From NCBI GenBank assembly GCA_903925975.1, contig CAIYHG010000057.1:1-38177 (forward strand): 38,177 bases of DNA, written 5' to 3'. Under the pieces are notes generated by a model. That model worked only from the letters and a program-made list of their open reading frames with translations. It was not told where the DNA came from and ran no database searches. Both the position numbers and the translations under genes were made by a program. The stretch comes from an uncultured Acidobacteriia bacterium (GTDB lineage Bacteria; Acidobacteriota; Terriglobia; Bryobacterales; Bryobacteraceae). Of the stretch, positions 1 to 8,769 are shown in pieces. The first letter of the stretch is position 1. Each line of letters opens with the position of its first letter.

Positions 1-78
1 AACCGCCTGCCCCACCTAAACAGGTTCCGCCATCACCCGAAGAACCTCGCGAAAATGTAGAAATTCCAGGGGCGGCGC

Positions 79-1239
79 CTACTCCAGAGTTTTGTGGAAA
101 CGGACGGCGCTCATTCCCAGGATCGCAACCCCAAACACAAGCAGCGCCAGCATGTTCGGCCACAGTACGGAAACGCCTACGCCCCTCAGGAATACGCCGC
201 GCACGATTTCCATAAAATAGCGAAGCGGGTTCAAGTAAGTAAGGTATTGCACCGCTTGGGGCATGTTGCGGATTGGAAAATTGAACCCGCTCAGCATGAA
301 CGCCGGGCTGGAAAAGAAGAACGACGCCATGTTGGCCTGCTGCTGCGTTCGCGAGATGGTGGAGAGAAACAGGCCGGCGCCCAAGCTCGTCAACAGAAAC
401 AACGCTGAGCTGAAAAGCAGAACCAGAAAGCTCCCTCGGAACGGGACGCGGAAGATGAGCAGCGCACCCGCCGTCACCATTACCAGATCGATCAGGCCGA
501 TCAGGGCGAACGGCAGCGTCTTGCCCAGCATCAGTTCGATCGGCCGCATCGGCGTCACCATCAACTGCTCCATGGTGCCGATCTCCTTCTCGCGAATGAT
601 GGCTTGGGCCGTTAGCGTGAGCGTCACCATGAACAGAATGTTGGCCAGGACCCCGGGGACGAAGTAATTCCGGCTGCGCAGGTCCGGGTTGAACCACACG
701 CGGGTCCGGGCGGAAACCGCCGCCGCGGGCGAAGGCATCTGCCCGCCGGGCCCGCGAATATCCACGCGAATCGTCTGCCCGTTCTTTTCCTGCGGCATGA
801 TGTCGCGCGAAAACGCGCCGATCACGCCGCCTGCGTACGCGGAAACCAGCGAAGCGGTATTCGAGTTCGTGCCGTCGAGCAGTATCTGCACTTGCGCGGA
901 CTGGCCGCGGGCGATATCCCGCGCAAAGCCGGGCAGCACGCGCACCACGGCGTGCGCATCCCCGTGGTCCAGAATGCTCTGCACTTCCTCCTCGCTGTGA
1001 GGCGTGGCCACCACCTGGAACCGCCCCGACCCTTCGAAGCGGGCCAGCAGCGCCCGGCTGGCCGGAGTCCCGTCGTTATCCATCCAGGCGATGCGCGCGT
1101 TGTCGACGTCCAGCGTGACGGCGTATCCGAACACGATTAGCTGCAACAGCGGCGGAATGAAGAGCAGGCCCCGCATGCGCGGCTCGCGCCACACCTGGAT
1201 GATTTCCTTCCGCAAGATCACTAGGATTCGTTCCCACAT
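79..1239 (-). CDS. ABC-2 type transporter permease (YbhR-like), last gene of the export operon
   Basis: This 386-aa inner-membrane permease is probably one half of the membrane channel of an ABC exporter; its partner is the permease encoded just upstream. It has the ABC2_membrane_3 layout: an N-terminal membrane helix near residues 24-44, a large extracytoplasmic domain (about 45-185), then five or six membrane helices from about 190 to the C-terminus. The conserved IREKEIGTMEQLMVTPM segment sits just after the second helix and is typical of YbhR/YbhS/YhhJ proteins. Only 3 bp separate it from the upstream permease gene, so it is co-transcribed. The ATG start is supported by this tight spacing. 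By comparison with E. coli YbhR (family knowledge), the substrate could be drugs or cations, but the sequence does not reveal it. No terminator is visible in the 78 bp to the window edge. Confidence 0.93.
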   Translation of the reverse strand: MWERILVILRKEIIQVWREPRMRGLLFIPPLLQLIVFGYAVTLDVDNARIAWMDNDGTPASRALLARFEGSGRFQVVATPHSEEEVQSILDHGDAHAVVRVLPGFARDIARGQSAQVQILLDGTNSNTASLVSAYAGGVIGAFSRDIMPQEKNGQTIRVDIRGPGGQMPSPAAAVSARTRVWFNPDLRSRNYFVPGVLANILFMVTLTLTAQAIIREKEIGTMEQLMVTPMRPIELMLGKTLPFALIGLIDLVMVTAGALLIFRVPFRGSFLVLLFSSALFLLTSLGAGLFLSTISRTQQQANMASFFFSSPAFMLSGFNFPIRNMPQAVQYLTYLNPLRYFMEIVRGVFLRGVGVSVLWPNMLALLVFGVAILGMSAVRFHKTLE

Positions 1240-1242
1240 GGG

Positions 1243-2376
1243 TTATGCCGCCTTCTTGCTCAGTCTACGCACCGACAGCCAAAATACGATGACGCTGAAT
1301 AGAACGAGATAAACGAGCTGCGGCCAGAGCACGTGCAAACCTACGCCCTTCAGAAACAGCGCCTTCAGAATGGTCACAAAATACCGTGATGGGACGATGA
1401 TGCTGAATAACTGGATACCCTTCGGCATCGTATCGATCGAAAACACAAATCCGGAAAGCAGGAATCCGGGCAGGAAAGTGGACAGCATGCCCATTTGGTA
1501 AGCCGCCACCTGAGTCCTGGCGCCCGAGGAGATGAAGATGCCCCAGAACATCGCGCCGCACAGGAATACCAGGGTGGAGAGCGCCAGCGTAAAGATGTTG
1601 CCGCGGAAGGGAACCGCGAAAATCGTCACGCCGGCAACAAAGGAGAGGATCGCATCGAGAAGCCCCACGGTGAAATACGCCAGCATCTTGCCAAGCACCA
1701 TCTCAGCCGGGCGCAAGGGCGTGGAGAGGATCTGCTCCATCGTCCCCATTTCCCATTCGCGCGCGATGGTCAGCGTGGTCAACTGGCCGGTGAGGATCAT
1801 CAGGATCACGGCGATCAGCCCGGGCACGACGAAGTTCTTCGATTGGAGCGAACTGTTATACCAGACCCGCGCCTGTGCCACCACGGGCGGCGCGGGCGGC
1901 TTGATGCCGCGCCGGTTCAAAGCTTCCACGCGCACGGCATTTGAGTATCGCTGCACCACGCCCTCGGCGTAGCCTATGGCGATGGAGGCCGTGTTGGAAT
2001 CGCTTCCGTCGACGAGCAGTTGCACGTCAACGGGTCTGCCGGTTGCTACATCCTTGCCGAAATCGCGCGGAATCACGAGCCCGATGAGGATCTCGCTCGA
2101 ATTGATCCCCGCGTCCACGGCGGCATAGCTCGGAACGTAGCCCAGCAGATGAAAGAAGCGGGACCCGGAAAACTCACGCGAAATCTCCCGGCTTTGGGGG
2201 GAACCATCCAGATCGCAAATGCGCATCGGGATGTTATCCACGTCCAGGCTCAGGGCGAAGCCGTAAAGCAGCAGCATCATAGCCGGCATGGCCAGCGCCA
2301 GGCCAAGGCTCCGGCCGTCGCGCACGATGTGCCGCAGTTCCTTGATAAAGACCGCGCGGGTACGCCTGTAGGTCAT
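1243..2376 (-). CDS. ABC-2 type transporter permease (YbhS-like)
   Basis: This 377-aa protein is the second permease and is homologous to its downstream neighbour: an N-terminal helix (about 21-41), a large periplasmic domain, then a C-terminal block of membrane helices. It carries the diagnostic AREWEMGTMEQILSTPLRP segment of the YbhS/YhhJ group. The length equals that reported for E. coli YbhS. The start codon overlaps the stop of the upstream ATPase gene by 4 bp (ATGA), which fixes the start and implies translational coupling. The two permeases are likely to form a heterodimer driven by the two ATPases encoded upstream. The substrate is unknown. Confidence 0.93.
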   Translation of the reverse strand: MTYRRTRAVFIKELRHIVRDGRSLGLALAMPAMMLLLYGFALSLDVDNIPMRICDLDGSPQSREISREFSGSRFFHLLGYVPSYAAVDAGINSSEILIGLVIPRDFGKDVATGRPVDVQLLVDGSDSNTASIAIGYAEGVVQRYSNAVRVEALNRRGIKPPAPPVVAQARVWYNSSLQSKNFVVPGLIAVILMILTGQLTTLTIAREWEMGTMEQILSTPLRPAEMVLGKMLAYFTVGLLDAILSFVAGVTIFAVPFRGNIFTLALSTLVFLCGAMFWGIFISSGARTQVAAYQMGMLSTFLPGFLLSGFVFSIDTMPKGIQLFSIIVPSRYFVTILKALFLKGVGLHVLWPQLVYLVLFSVIVFWLSVRRLSKKAA

Positions 2377-3311
2377 GCCGCTTTGCGCTCCTCCGCTTCG
2401 ATCAGCGCCACGAATACGTCTTCGAGCGAGGGCGAAATCGCTTCCAGCCGCGAAATCGCTATGCTCTCCGCCGCCAGTCTCGCCTTGATGCGCGAGATAG
2501 CTTCCTCTACTTCATCCACCACCACGTGCAGCCCGCTACCAAACACGGCCACTTCGAGGATGCCGGGCTCATGCTCAATGGCCCGCATCGTATCGAGGGG
2601 CGACAGGGTATCGAGGCGCAGCAGCTTGTGCTCGGTAAGGCCGGCCTTCAATTCGTCCGGGGCGCCGAGCGCGATCACTTTGCCCGCGTACATCAGCGCG
2701 AGGCGGTGGCAATACTCGGCCTCGTCCATATAGTGCGTGGTCACGAAGACCGTATGCCCGGTGCGCGAAAGGTCCGCGATCAGCTCCCAAAACGCGGCGC
2801 GCGCGATCGGGTCCACGCCGGAGGTCGGCTCATCCAGAAAGATCACCGGCGGATCGTGCAGGATGGCGCAGCCCAACGCGAGCCGCTGCTTCCAGCCGCC
2901 GGAGAGCGTGGCTGTAAGGTCCCCCGTCCGTTCCGTCAGCCCCGCCATGCGGAGCACGTATTCCTTGCGCTCGGCGCGGAGTTCGCGCGGAACGCCGTAC
3001 ATCCCCGTGAAGAAATCGATATTCTGCTCCACCGTGAGATCGTTATAGAGCGAGAACTTCTGGGACATGTACCCCAGATTCCGGCGTACCTTTTCGGGAT
3101 CTTTGGCCACATCGAAACCAGCTACGGAAGCGCTGCCCGAAGTCGGTTCCAGCAGCCCGCAGAGCATCCGGATGGTGGTGGACTTCCCCGCCCCGTTGGG
3201 ACCGAGAAAGCCGAAGACTTCGCCCACGGGGACCTTTAGCGAGACGTGATCCACGGCCACGAAATCGCCGAACTTCTTCACCAGATTGTCGATCACCACA
3301 GCTGGCGTCAT
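2373..3311 (-). CDS. ABC exporter ATPase, second nucleotide-binding subunit (YbhF C-half-like)
   Basis: This 312-aa cytoplasmic ATPase powers the export complex. Walker A GPNGAGKS lies at residues 37-44, the signature LSGGWKQ at 136-142, and Walker B VIFLDEP at 156-162, followed by SGVDP and an H-loop region (FVTTHYMDEAE). The C-terminal 70 residues form the extra domain common in ABC-2 exporters. The open frame extends 58 codons further upstream, but that extension lies inside the preceding gene. The ATG at 3311 overlaps the previous stop by 4 bp (ATGA) and gives the usual family length, so I choose it. The unusual tryptophan in the signature (GGWKQRLAL) matches, from memory, the second ATPase half of E. 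coli YbhF. Here the two halves are separate genes. Confidence 0.95.
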   Translation of the reverse strand: MTPAVVIDNLVKKFGDFVAVDHVSLKVPVGEVFGFLGPNGAGKSTTIRMLCGLLEPTSGSASVAGFDVAKDPEKVRRNLGYMSQKFSLYNDLTVEQNIDFFTGMYGVPRELRAERKEYVLRMAGLTERTGDLTATLSGGWKQRLALGCAILHDPPVIFLDEPTSGVDPIARAAFWELIADLSRTGHTVFVTTHYMDEAEYCHRLALMYAGKVIALGAPDELKAGLTEHKLLRLDTLSPLDTMRAIEHEPGILEVAVFGSGLHVVVDEVEEAISRIKARLAAESIAISRLEAISPSLEDVFVALIEAEERKAA

Positions 3312-4090
3312 GCCGTGCCTCCCGGGCGCGAATGCTCGGCCCCGAATGCCGCGAGTCCTTCGAGTTGCCGGATCGTCTGAATGAAGACGCCCTCCAAAGT
3401 ATCCTGGCCGGCCTCTTGTTTCAGCGCCTCGGGCGTGGCGCATCGGATCAATTTGCCTTTGTGCATCAGCCCGACGCGATTGCACCGCTCGGCTTCATCC
3501 AGGTAGGCCGTCGCCATGAAAATGGTGATTCCTTCCTTGAGCAACTGGTACAGAATGGTCCAGAAATCGCGGCGCGAAACGGGGTCGACGCCGTTTGTGG
3601 GCTCGTCCAGAAACAGAATTCTGGGCTTGTGCAGCAGGGTGCACATCAGGGCCAGTTTCTGCTTCATGCCCCCCGAGAGACGCCCCGCTTGCCGCGCGCC
3701 GAACGGCTCCATGCGCGTCATATGCATCAACTGCGCTTTGAGCCGCTCGCGCTCCTCGCCGACGATTCCGAACAGGTCGGCGTAGAAGGTCATGTTCTCG
3801 TCAACGGTCAAATCGGAGTAGAGGCCGAAACGCTGGGCCATATACCCGATCTGGTCCTTCAACGACTGCGACTGTTTGGAGACGTCGAAGCCAGCCACGT
3901 GCGCGCTACCGGAGGTGGGATCGATCAGCCCGCAGAGCAGCCGGAGCGTGGTTGTCTTACCCGCGCCGTCCGGCCCCACAAGCCCGAAGATCTCCCCGGG
4001 CTGCACCGAGATGTTCAGCGTGTCCACCGCCGTCAGCTTGCCGAAGCGGCGTGTGAGATCGCGCGTTTCGATGATCGGCTCCATGCTCAA
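3308..4090 (-). CDS. ABC exporter ATPase, first nucleotide-binding subunit (YbhF N-half-like)
   Basis: This 260-aa ATPase has Walker A GPDGAGKT at residues 39-46, signature LSGGMKQ at 138-144 and Walker B ILFLDEP at 158-164, followed by NGVDP. The aspartate in Walker A in place of the common asparagine is typical of the first ATPase half of YbhF-type transporters. The H-loop histidine position reads FMATAYLDEAE, with no histidine at the place where its partner has TTHYMDEAE. This suggests that the two ATPases are asymmetric and that one composite site may be degenerate, which is an inference from the motif alone. It overlaps the HlyD-like gene upstream (4087-4090) and the second ATPase downstream (3308-3311), so all are translated from one message. 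Confidence 0.94.
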   Translation of the reverse strand: MSMEPIIETRDLTRRFGKLTAVDTLNISVQPGEIFGLVGPDGAGKTTTLRLLCGLIDPTSGSAHVAGFDVSKQSQSLKDQIGYMAQRFGLYSDLTVDENMTFYADLFGIVGEERERLKAQLMHMTRMEPFGARQAGRLSGGMKQKLALMCTLLHKPRILFLDEPTNGVDPVSRRDFWTILYQLLKEGITIFMATAYLDEAERCNRVGLMHKGKLIRCATPEALKQEAGQDTLEGVFIQTIRQLEGLAAFGAEHSRPGGTA

Positions 4091-5259
4091 TCCAGCACAA
4101 TCTCCGCATCCGCCGGCATGTTCGACTTCAACTCGCGGGCCGGGTTGTCTACTTCGATCTTGACCCGGTAAACAAGCTTGACGCGCTCCTCCTGCGTTTG
4201 AATCTGCTTGGGAGTGAACTCCGCTTCCGAGGAAATGAACGTCACCGTGCCGTTAAAGACTTTGCCGGGGTAGGAATCCGTGGTCACTCTTGCTTTGGAC
4301 CCGATCTTGACCTTCCCCAACGCCGTTTCGTTGACGTAGCCGCGCAGCCAGGGGTGGTCGATGTCGCCGACCGTCAGGACAGTCGTACCCGCCGAGAGCA
4401 CCTCGCCGACATCGGCGGACTTCACGAGCACGACGCCATCCACGGGCGATGCCGCGACCGTATCGGCCAGTTGCGAATCAACCAGCGCCGCGCCGGCTTT
4501 GACTCGCGCGATCTCCGCGCGCCGGGCGGTGATTTCCTGCTCCCGCCGCTTCTGCTCCAATTGGTTCGCTTCGGAGGACTTCAGCGCGCCGCGGGCTCTC
4601 TGCACCTGTTCCGAGGCAGCCGAGACGACTTCCGCCCTCGGACCGGCCAGCACCAGCGCCTCACGTTGTTTCACCTGCTTCAACGCGGCGCCGGCGGATT
4701 CCCACCGGCTGCGGTATTGATCGTATTGCGCGGTCGAGATGTCTTCGTTCTTATAGAGCGTCTGCGCCCTATCCCAGTCGCGCTGCGCGCGGTCGAGTTC
4801 GGATTGCGCGGCTTCCACGGCTGCGCGAACCTCTTGGCGCTCCTCGGGCCGCGAACCGTTCTTCAGTTCGAGCAAGCGGGCCTCGGCACCGGCGAGATCG
4901 GCCCGCCGCTGCTCCAGGTCGCCCGCCAGCGTGGCTTTCTGCCACTCCAGGCCGGTCTCGGATTGAGCGAGCTGCGCTTCCGCGGAAGCAACCGCCGCGG
5001 CCTGGTTGTCGCGCTGCGCCAGCAACTGGTCGCGGTCGAGCCGCGCCAGAATCTGGCCGTGCTTTACCGCGTCGCCCTCGTCGGCGCTGCGTTCGATGAG
5101 CCGCCCACCCGTCTTGAACGCGATGTTCACTTCATTCAGCTCGATGTTCCCGGAAACCAGGATGCGGTTGTCCGGGGCGCGCCCGATTCCGCGATAGGCA
5201 TAGATAGCGGCGGCCGCCGCCACGATGATAACGATTCCAATCAGCCTCTTCTTCTTCAT
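4087..5259 (-). CDS. HlyD-family periplasmic adaptor (YbhG-like)
   Basis: This 390-aa membrane fusion protein would connect the inner-membrane ABC transporter to the outer-membrane TolC-like channel. Lysines at the N-terminus and a single membrane helix (about 5-21) anchor it. A biotinyl-lipoyl-like half (about 32-72, KTGGRLIERSADEGDAVKHG) is followed by a long alpha-helical hairpin rich in Q, A, E and R (about 75-250). The second lipoyl half is at about 262-290 (VDGVVLVKSADVGEVLSAG), and a beta-barrel domain follows (about 295-390). The family hairpin motif is clear. The start lies 16 bp after the tolC-like stop. It overlaps the ATPase gene downstream by 4 bp. Confidence 0.94.
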   Translation of the reverse strand: MKKKRLIGIVIIVAAAAAIYAYRGIGRAPDNRILVSGNIELNEVNIAFKTGGRLIERSADEGDAVKHGQILARLDRDQLLAQRDNQAAAVASAEAQLAQSETGLEWQKATLAGDLEQRRADLAGAEARLLELKNGSRPEERQEVRAAVEAAQSELDRAQRDWDRAQTLYKNEDISTAQYDQYRSRWESAGAALKQVKQREALVLAGPRAEVVSAASEQVQRARGALKSSEANQLEQKRREQEITARRAEIARVKAGAALVDSQLADTVAASPVDGVVLVKSADVGEVLSAGTTVLTVGDIDHPWLRGYVNETALGKVKIGSKARVTTDSYPGKVFNGTVTFISSEAEFTPKQIQTQEERVKLVYRVKIEVDNPARELKSNMPADAEIVLD

Positions 5260-5275
5260 GGGTTTGCCCTCGTGG

Positions 5276-6604
5276 TTACTGCGCGATGTCTCTTGCCCGG
5301 CCCAGGGATTGCGCCAAGTCCACCCGCGCCAAACTGTGGTTGCAGAGCGCGTCCGTCTGGTTATCCCGCGCGCGCTCCAGCCGGGTCTGCGCGTCGGTCA
5401 CTTCCAGACTGTTGGCCACGCCCGCCTCGTAGCGGCGCTGCGCCTGAGCCAATTCGCTCGCGGCCAGATCCAGCCCTTCGCGCGCCACCTGAACCTGCTC
5501 TTCGGCCGAATGCAACCGGTCGAGCGCCAGGCGCACGTCGAGTTCGATCTGGTCCTTCATATCTCCCGTGCGGACCTTCTCCGCCCGGTACACGGATTCC
5601 GACTCGGCGCGCCGCGCATCGCGCCGGCCTCCGTCGAAAATAGGCAGCCGCAGCGAGATGCCGTACGTCCGCGTGGGTAAAGCGTTGCCGAGGCCCGTAC
5701 CGCTCGAACCGTAATCCGCCACGGCCGCAATCGAAGGAAGGCGTTCCAGCTTGGTTGCGCTCGCCGCCAGGCGCGCATTCGATTCGCGCTCCTGCTGAGA
5801 CTGGTAATCGGGCCGGGCCTTCATCGCCGCGGTGCGGGCCTGTTCCAACGTGACCGCATCCACCGGAACATACTGCAGCCGGTCGGTCAACTCCAGTTCC
5901 GTATCGAGGCGCAACCCCATGGCGCGCAATAACTGCAAGCGCCCCGCGCGTCTGGCGTTTTGCGCCACCAGAAGCCGCTGCCGCGTATTCGCCATCTGCA
6001 CGCGGCTCCGCGTCACATCAATGCCCGTGCCGGTTCCCGCCTGCTTCTGGTTTTCGGCCTGCTGTAACACGGCTCCGGCGAGCTTCAGATTTGCCTCGGC
6101 AGTCTCCACATCGGCGTCCGCGCGGACTGCGCCCACATAGGCGCGCGCTACGTTGGCCGCAACCTGCTCGGTGGCGGCGTTGAAATCGGACTTTGCGGCC
6201 GCTACTCCGGCCTTCGAAGCCTGAAAGCGCCGGAGAGCGGATATGTCGAGGATGGTCTGCGTTCCGGACACCCGAGCGTCCATTGTGTTGAACGGCCCGG
6301 CCAGGGAGGGAAATTGAAATCCCGGAACCGTGAACTTGATGCCCATGGCCGCCAGGTTCCTGGTCTGGTTGGCGTAGCTGAACGAGCTCGAAAGATCGGG
6401 CAACAGCGCCCCGCGGGCCTGTGCCGAGCGCGATTGCGCCTGCTTGACGGTTTCCCCCGCAACCTGAATCCTGGCGCTTCCCTCCGGCGCAACGGCTAGT
6501 TCCACCGCCCGCTTCAGGCTCAACCGGAGCGGCCCCTGCGCTCGCGGCGCCTGCGCTGCCGCAACCAGCGGAACGGCCACTATCAAAACCCAACTCAATC
6601 TCAT
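5276..6604 (-). CDS. TolC-family outer membrane efflux protein
   Basis: This 442-aa protein is predicted to form the outer-membrane channel of the pump. A signal peptide (about residues 1-23, MRLSWVLIVAVPLVAAAQA) precedes two outer_membrane efflux repeats rich in coiled-coil heptads, the second ending in RRYEAGVANSLEVTDAQTRL. The open frame extends 30 codons further upstream. I prefer the ATG at 6604 because it restores a good signal peptide and overlaps the regulator stop by 4 bp (ATGA). A TolC gene inside this type of operon is absent from the E. coli ybh locus, so this operon appears self-sufficient from inner to outer membrane. Confidence 0.93.
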   Translation of the reverse strand: MRLSWVLIVAVPLVAAAQAPRAQGPLRLSLKRAVELAVAPEGSARIQVAGETVKQAQSRSAQARGALLPDLSSSFSYANQTRNLAAMGIKFTVPGFQFPSLAGPFNTMDARVSGTQTILDISALRRFQASKAGVAAAKSDFNAATEQVAANVARAYVGAVRADADVETAEANLKLAGAVLQQAENQKQAGTGTGIDVTRSRVQMANTRQRLLVAQNARRAGRLQLLRAMGLRLDTELELTDRLQYVPVDAVTLEQARTAAMKARPDYQSQQERESNARLAASATKLERLPSIAAVADYGSSGTGLGNALPTRTYGISLRLPIFDGGRRDARRAESESVYRAEKVRTGDMKDQIELDVRLALDRLHSAEEQVQVAREGLDLAASELAQAQRRYEAGVANSLEVTDAQTRLERARDNQTDALCNHSLARVDLAQSLGRARDIAQ

Positions 6605-7224
6605 CGTGTTACCTCTGCCTCCTCCACGGTGGGAACCGGGGCGCGAAAACCGCCGCACGCAAACGCCACCAGCTTGGCTATCTTGACGTCCCATGGAACC
6701 TCGTACCCCTCGGCGAAACTCGGGCGGGCGATCATCACGAACACCATTGAGCCGAGGAGGAAGTGAAGCTTCCAGATAAACTCTTCCTCGGGCATCTCCG
6801 GGACGGCACGCCGCAACGCCGCGTTAAAACGGGTGAAAGTCGGCATGAAGTGCTTCCTGGCAAGCGGGGTCATCATGCCTTCCGCGTGGATCCGCCCCAT
6901 GAGTTTGAAGAAATCCGGCTTCCTGGTAGCGATTGCCGCCGCCGGAGCCAGGAAGGCATCCAGGATCTTCTCCAGCTGAACGGCAGCCCCGCCGGCTTCC
7001 GCTTCGAGTTGGTCGAGCCGTGAGATCCGCGCTTGGTTGACTGGTTCGGCGTTCCTCGCAATTACGTGGTCCAAAAGGCCTTCTTTGGAACCGAAATGGT
7101 AGTGGATAGCCGCCAGATTCACGCCGGCATCGGCGATGATGTGGCGCAGCGATGTGGCGCCATAACCCCGGTCTGCGAACAGCCGTTCCGCGCTGTCGAG
7201 AATTTTGTCTTTGGTTTCAATCAT
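6601..7224 (-). CDS. TetR/AcrR-family transcriptional regulator of the export operon (CecR-like)
   Basis: This 207-aa regulator has the TetR helix-turn-helix at residues 1-55, with the recognition region SLRHIIADAGVNLAAIHYHF and the following GSKEGLL. Its C-terminal ligand-binding half is divergent, as usual. It is the first gene of the seven-gene operon, and a promoter with inverted repeats lies immediately upstream, so autoregulation together with control of the pump is likely (inference). In E. coli the homologous ybh transporter genes are preceded by the TetR gene cecR (ybiH), which is the same arrangement. The start ATG lies close to the deduced transcription start, giving a very short leader of about 20 nt. 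Confidence 0.93.
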   Translation of the reverse strand: MIETKDKILDSAERLFADRGYGATSLRHIIADAGVNLAAIHYHFGSKEGLLDHVIARNAEPVNQARISRLDQLEAEAGGAAVQLEKILDAFLAPAAAIATRKPDFFKLMGRIHAEGMMTPLARKHFMPTFTRFNAALRRAVPEMPEEEFIWKLHFLLGSMVFVMIARPSFAEGYEVPWDVKIAKLVAFACGGFRAPVPTVEEAEVTR

Positions 7225-7277
7225 TCGAGTGATTCAATCGAACGTTTTAATTATACGTCTGAATGTATTTCTGACAA
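7224..7277 (-). promoter_or_regulatory. Promoter and candidate TetR operator of the export operon
   Basis: Reading on the minus strand, TTGTCA (7277-7272), a 16-bp spacer and a perfect TATAAT (7255-7250) form the best sigma70-like promoter in the window. Around and downstream of the -10 are symmetric words: ACGT at both ends of a 17-bp segment including TAATTA (7241-7257), and TTCGA/TCGAA separated by 9 bp (7224-7242). This is the expected place for an operator of the TetR protein that starts at 7224. The promoter is seen directly; the operator is inferred. Confidence 0.7.
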
Positions 7278-7526
7278 TGGGGGAATCCCCCCCCCATTGC
7301 GAGCTGCCGCTGAATTGGACTGCTGCCGTTCCCGGCGCTGTGATGGGCCGGCGGGGCGAAACCGGGGCGCGGCCGCTGATTCCGCTGCGTTTGCCTGGTT
7401 TCGCCCGACCGCGAAAAACCGCCGCGCTTGAGGCAACCCCCTCATTCTGCTATCCTCAATACGTCGAATTCATAACATTGTCCCCCCCGGCCGCCGCCGA
7501 GGCTGGGCCTACCTGCGAGGTTTCAC
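7278..7526. other. Intergenic region between the divergent tetR and yebC genes
   Basis: Together with 7225-7277, about 300 bp separate the two divergent genes. A G-run/C-run stretch (7278-7293) can pair with itself. A TATCCT hexamer at 7450-7455 is a possible -10 for yebC, with a leader of about 65 nt. A GCGAGG purine run at about 7515-7520 serves as the ribosome binding site of yebC. No convincing coding frame was seen. Confidence 0.4.
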
Positions 7527-8270
7527 ATGTCAGGCCATTCCAAATGGGCCACGATTAAGCATAAGAAGGCGTCGCTCGACGCCAAGCGCGGAAAAGCGTT
7601 CACGCGCCTAATTAAGGAAATTACGATTGCCGCGCGCAACGGCGGCGATCCCGACGGGAACCCCCGCCTCCGCACCGCCATCCTAGCCGCCAAGAACGTC
7701 AGCATGCCCGCTGACAACATCAAGAAGGCCGTCATGCGGGGCACGGGCGACCTGGAAGGCGGCCAGATCGAAGAAGTGATGTTCGAAGGCTACGGCCCGG
7801 GCGGCGCCGCCGTGCTGGTGAACGTAGCGACCGACAACCGCAACCGTACGGTCAGCGAACTGCGCCACGCCTTCTCGAAGAACGGCGGCAACTTAGCCGA
7901 GCAGGGCGCGGTAGCGTGGATGTTCGAGCGCAAGAGCCAGGTCATGGTCGCCGGCGAAAAACTGACCGAAGACGAACTCATGGCCATCGTGCTCGACGCC
8001 GGCGCCGACGACCTGAAGGGCGAGAGCGGAAGTTGGGAGATTCTCTCCGCGCCCGAAGCCCACGACGCGGTGCTTAAGGCGCTCGAAAGCAGCGGCCTGC
8101 ACCCCACCGAAGCCAGTATCGCGATGGTCCCCAAGAACGTCGTGACGCTCGAAGGCAAGAACGCCAGCGCCATGATGCGACTGAGCGAAGTTCTCGAAGA
8201 TCACGACGACGTGCAGAGCGTCTATTCCAACTTCGATATCGACGACAAGGACTTGGAGGGGCTCACGTAA
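7527..8270 (+). CDS. yebC: YebC/PmpR-family protein (TACO1-like translation/regulatory factor)
   Basis: This 247-aa cytosolic protein begins with the highly conserved [20 protein letters not shown] signature of the YebC family and matches the usual family length. It continues with GNPRLRTAI, the characteristic YEGYGPGG-like segment ([13 protein letters not shown]), and an acidic C-terminus. YebC proteins have been described as transcription regulators, and more recently as helpers for ribosomes stalled on proline-rich stretches (established family knowledge). The gene is followed 4 bp later by ruvC, an association common across bacteria. A GAGG ribosome binding site lies about 6-7 nt upstream of the ATG. 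Confidence 0.97.
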   Translation: MSGHSKWATIKHKKASLDAKRGKAFTRLIKEITIAARNGGDPDGNPRLRTAILAAKNVSMPADNIKKAVMRGTGDLEGGQIEEVMFEGYGPGGAAVLVNVATDNRNRTVSELRHAFSKNGGNLAEQGAVAWMFERKSQVMVAGEKLTEDELMAIVLDAGADDLKGESGSWEILSAPEAHDAVLKALESSGLHPTEASIAMVPKNVVTLEGKNASAMMRLSEVLEDHDDVQSVYSNFDIDDKDLEGLT

Positions 8271-8274
8271 GTAC

Positions 8275-8769
8275 GTGCGCGTGCTCGGCATCGACTGCGG
8301 GTCTGAGCGGACCGGTTACGGCATCATCGAAACCGACGGAGTGGAGCACCGCATCGTAGTCGCTGGCGTGATTCGCACATCGCCCAAAGCTCCGTTTGAG
8401 AGCCGCCTGCTGGAAATTGCCCAGGCGCTACGGCGGCTCATCCAAGAGTACGCGCCCGAAGCCGCGGCGGTGGAGGGCGTTTTCTTTTCCGCCAACGTCA
8501 AAACCGCGCTGAAACTCGCCCACGTGCGCGGCGTGGCGCTCCTTTTGATTGCAGAAGCCGGCCTGGAACTTGGCGAGTACTCGCCGCTTGAGGTCAAGAC
8601 GAGCGTGGTAGGCTATGGGCGTGCCGAGAAGCGGCAGGTTCAGTTGATGGTGAAATCTCTCCTGCGCCTCAATGAAACCATCGCCTCCGAAGACGCATCG
8701 GATGCTTTGGCTGTCGCAATCTGCCATGCCACGCGGGCTCGTTTGTCCGCTGCGATGAAACACCTATGA
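8275..8769 (+). CDS. ruvC: RuvC, Holliday junction endonuclease
   Basis: This 164-aa protein resolves Holliday junctions together with RuvAB, which are not in this window. The four acidic catalytic residues of the RNase H-like fold are visible: D7 (GIDCG), E67 (VEGVF), D140 and D143 (SEDASDAL). The length is standard. Translation starts at GTG (8275); this gives the canonical [16 protein letters not shown] start, and the purine run GGAGGGG upstream lies inside yebC. It is 4 bp downstream of yebC and overlaps the next gene by 4 bp (ATGA), so the three genes form an operon. Confidence 0.97.
   Translation: MRVLGIDCGSERTGYGIIETDGVEHRIVVAGVIRTSPKAPFESRLLEIAQALRRLIQEYAPEAAAVEGVFFSANVKTALKLAHVRGVALLLIAEAGLELGEYSPLEVKTSVVGYGRAEKRQVQLMVKSLLRLNETIASEDASDALAVAICHATRARLSAAMKHL

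Noticed and set aside
1-78. Truncated copy of the CTGCCCCAC-type hairpin at the left edge
   Set aside because: Only about 10 bases match the 30387-30418 element, too few to support a repeat call at the window edge.
4198-5643. 481-codon open frame on the plus strand across the HlyD and TolC genes
   Set aside because: It lies opposite two clear, family-matched genes, has Arg/Gly/Pro-rich low-information sequence and shows no domain; it is a shadow of GC-rich coding DNA.
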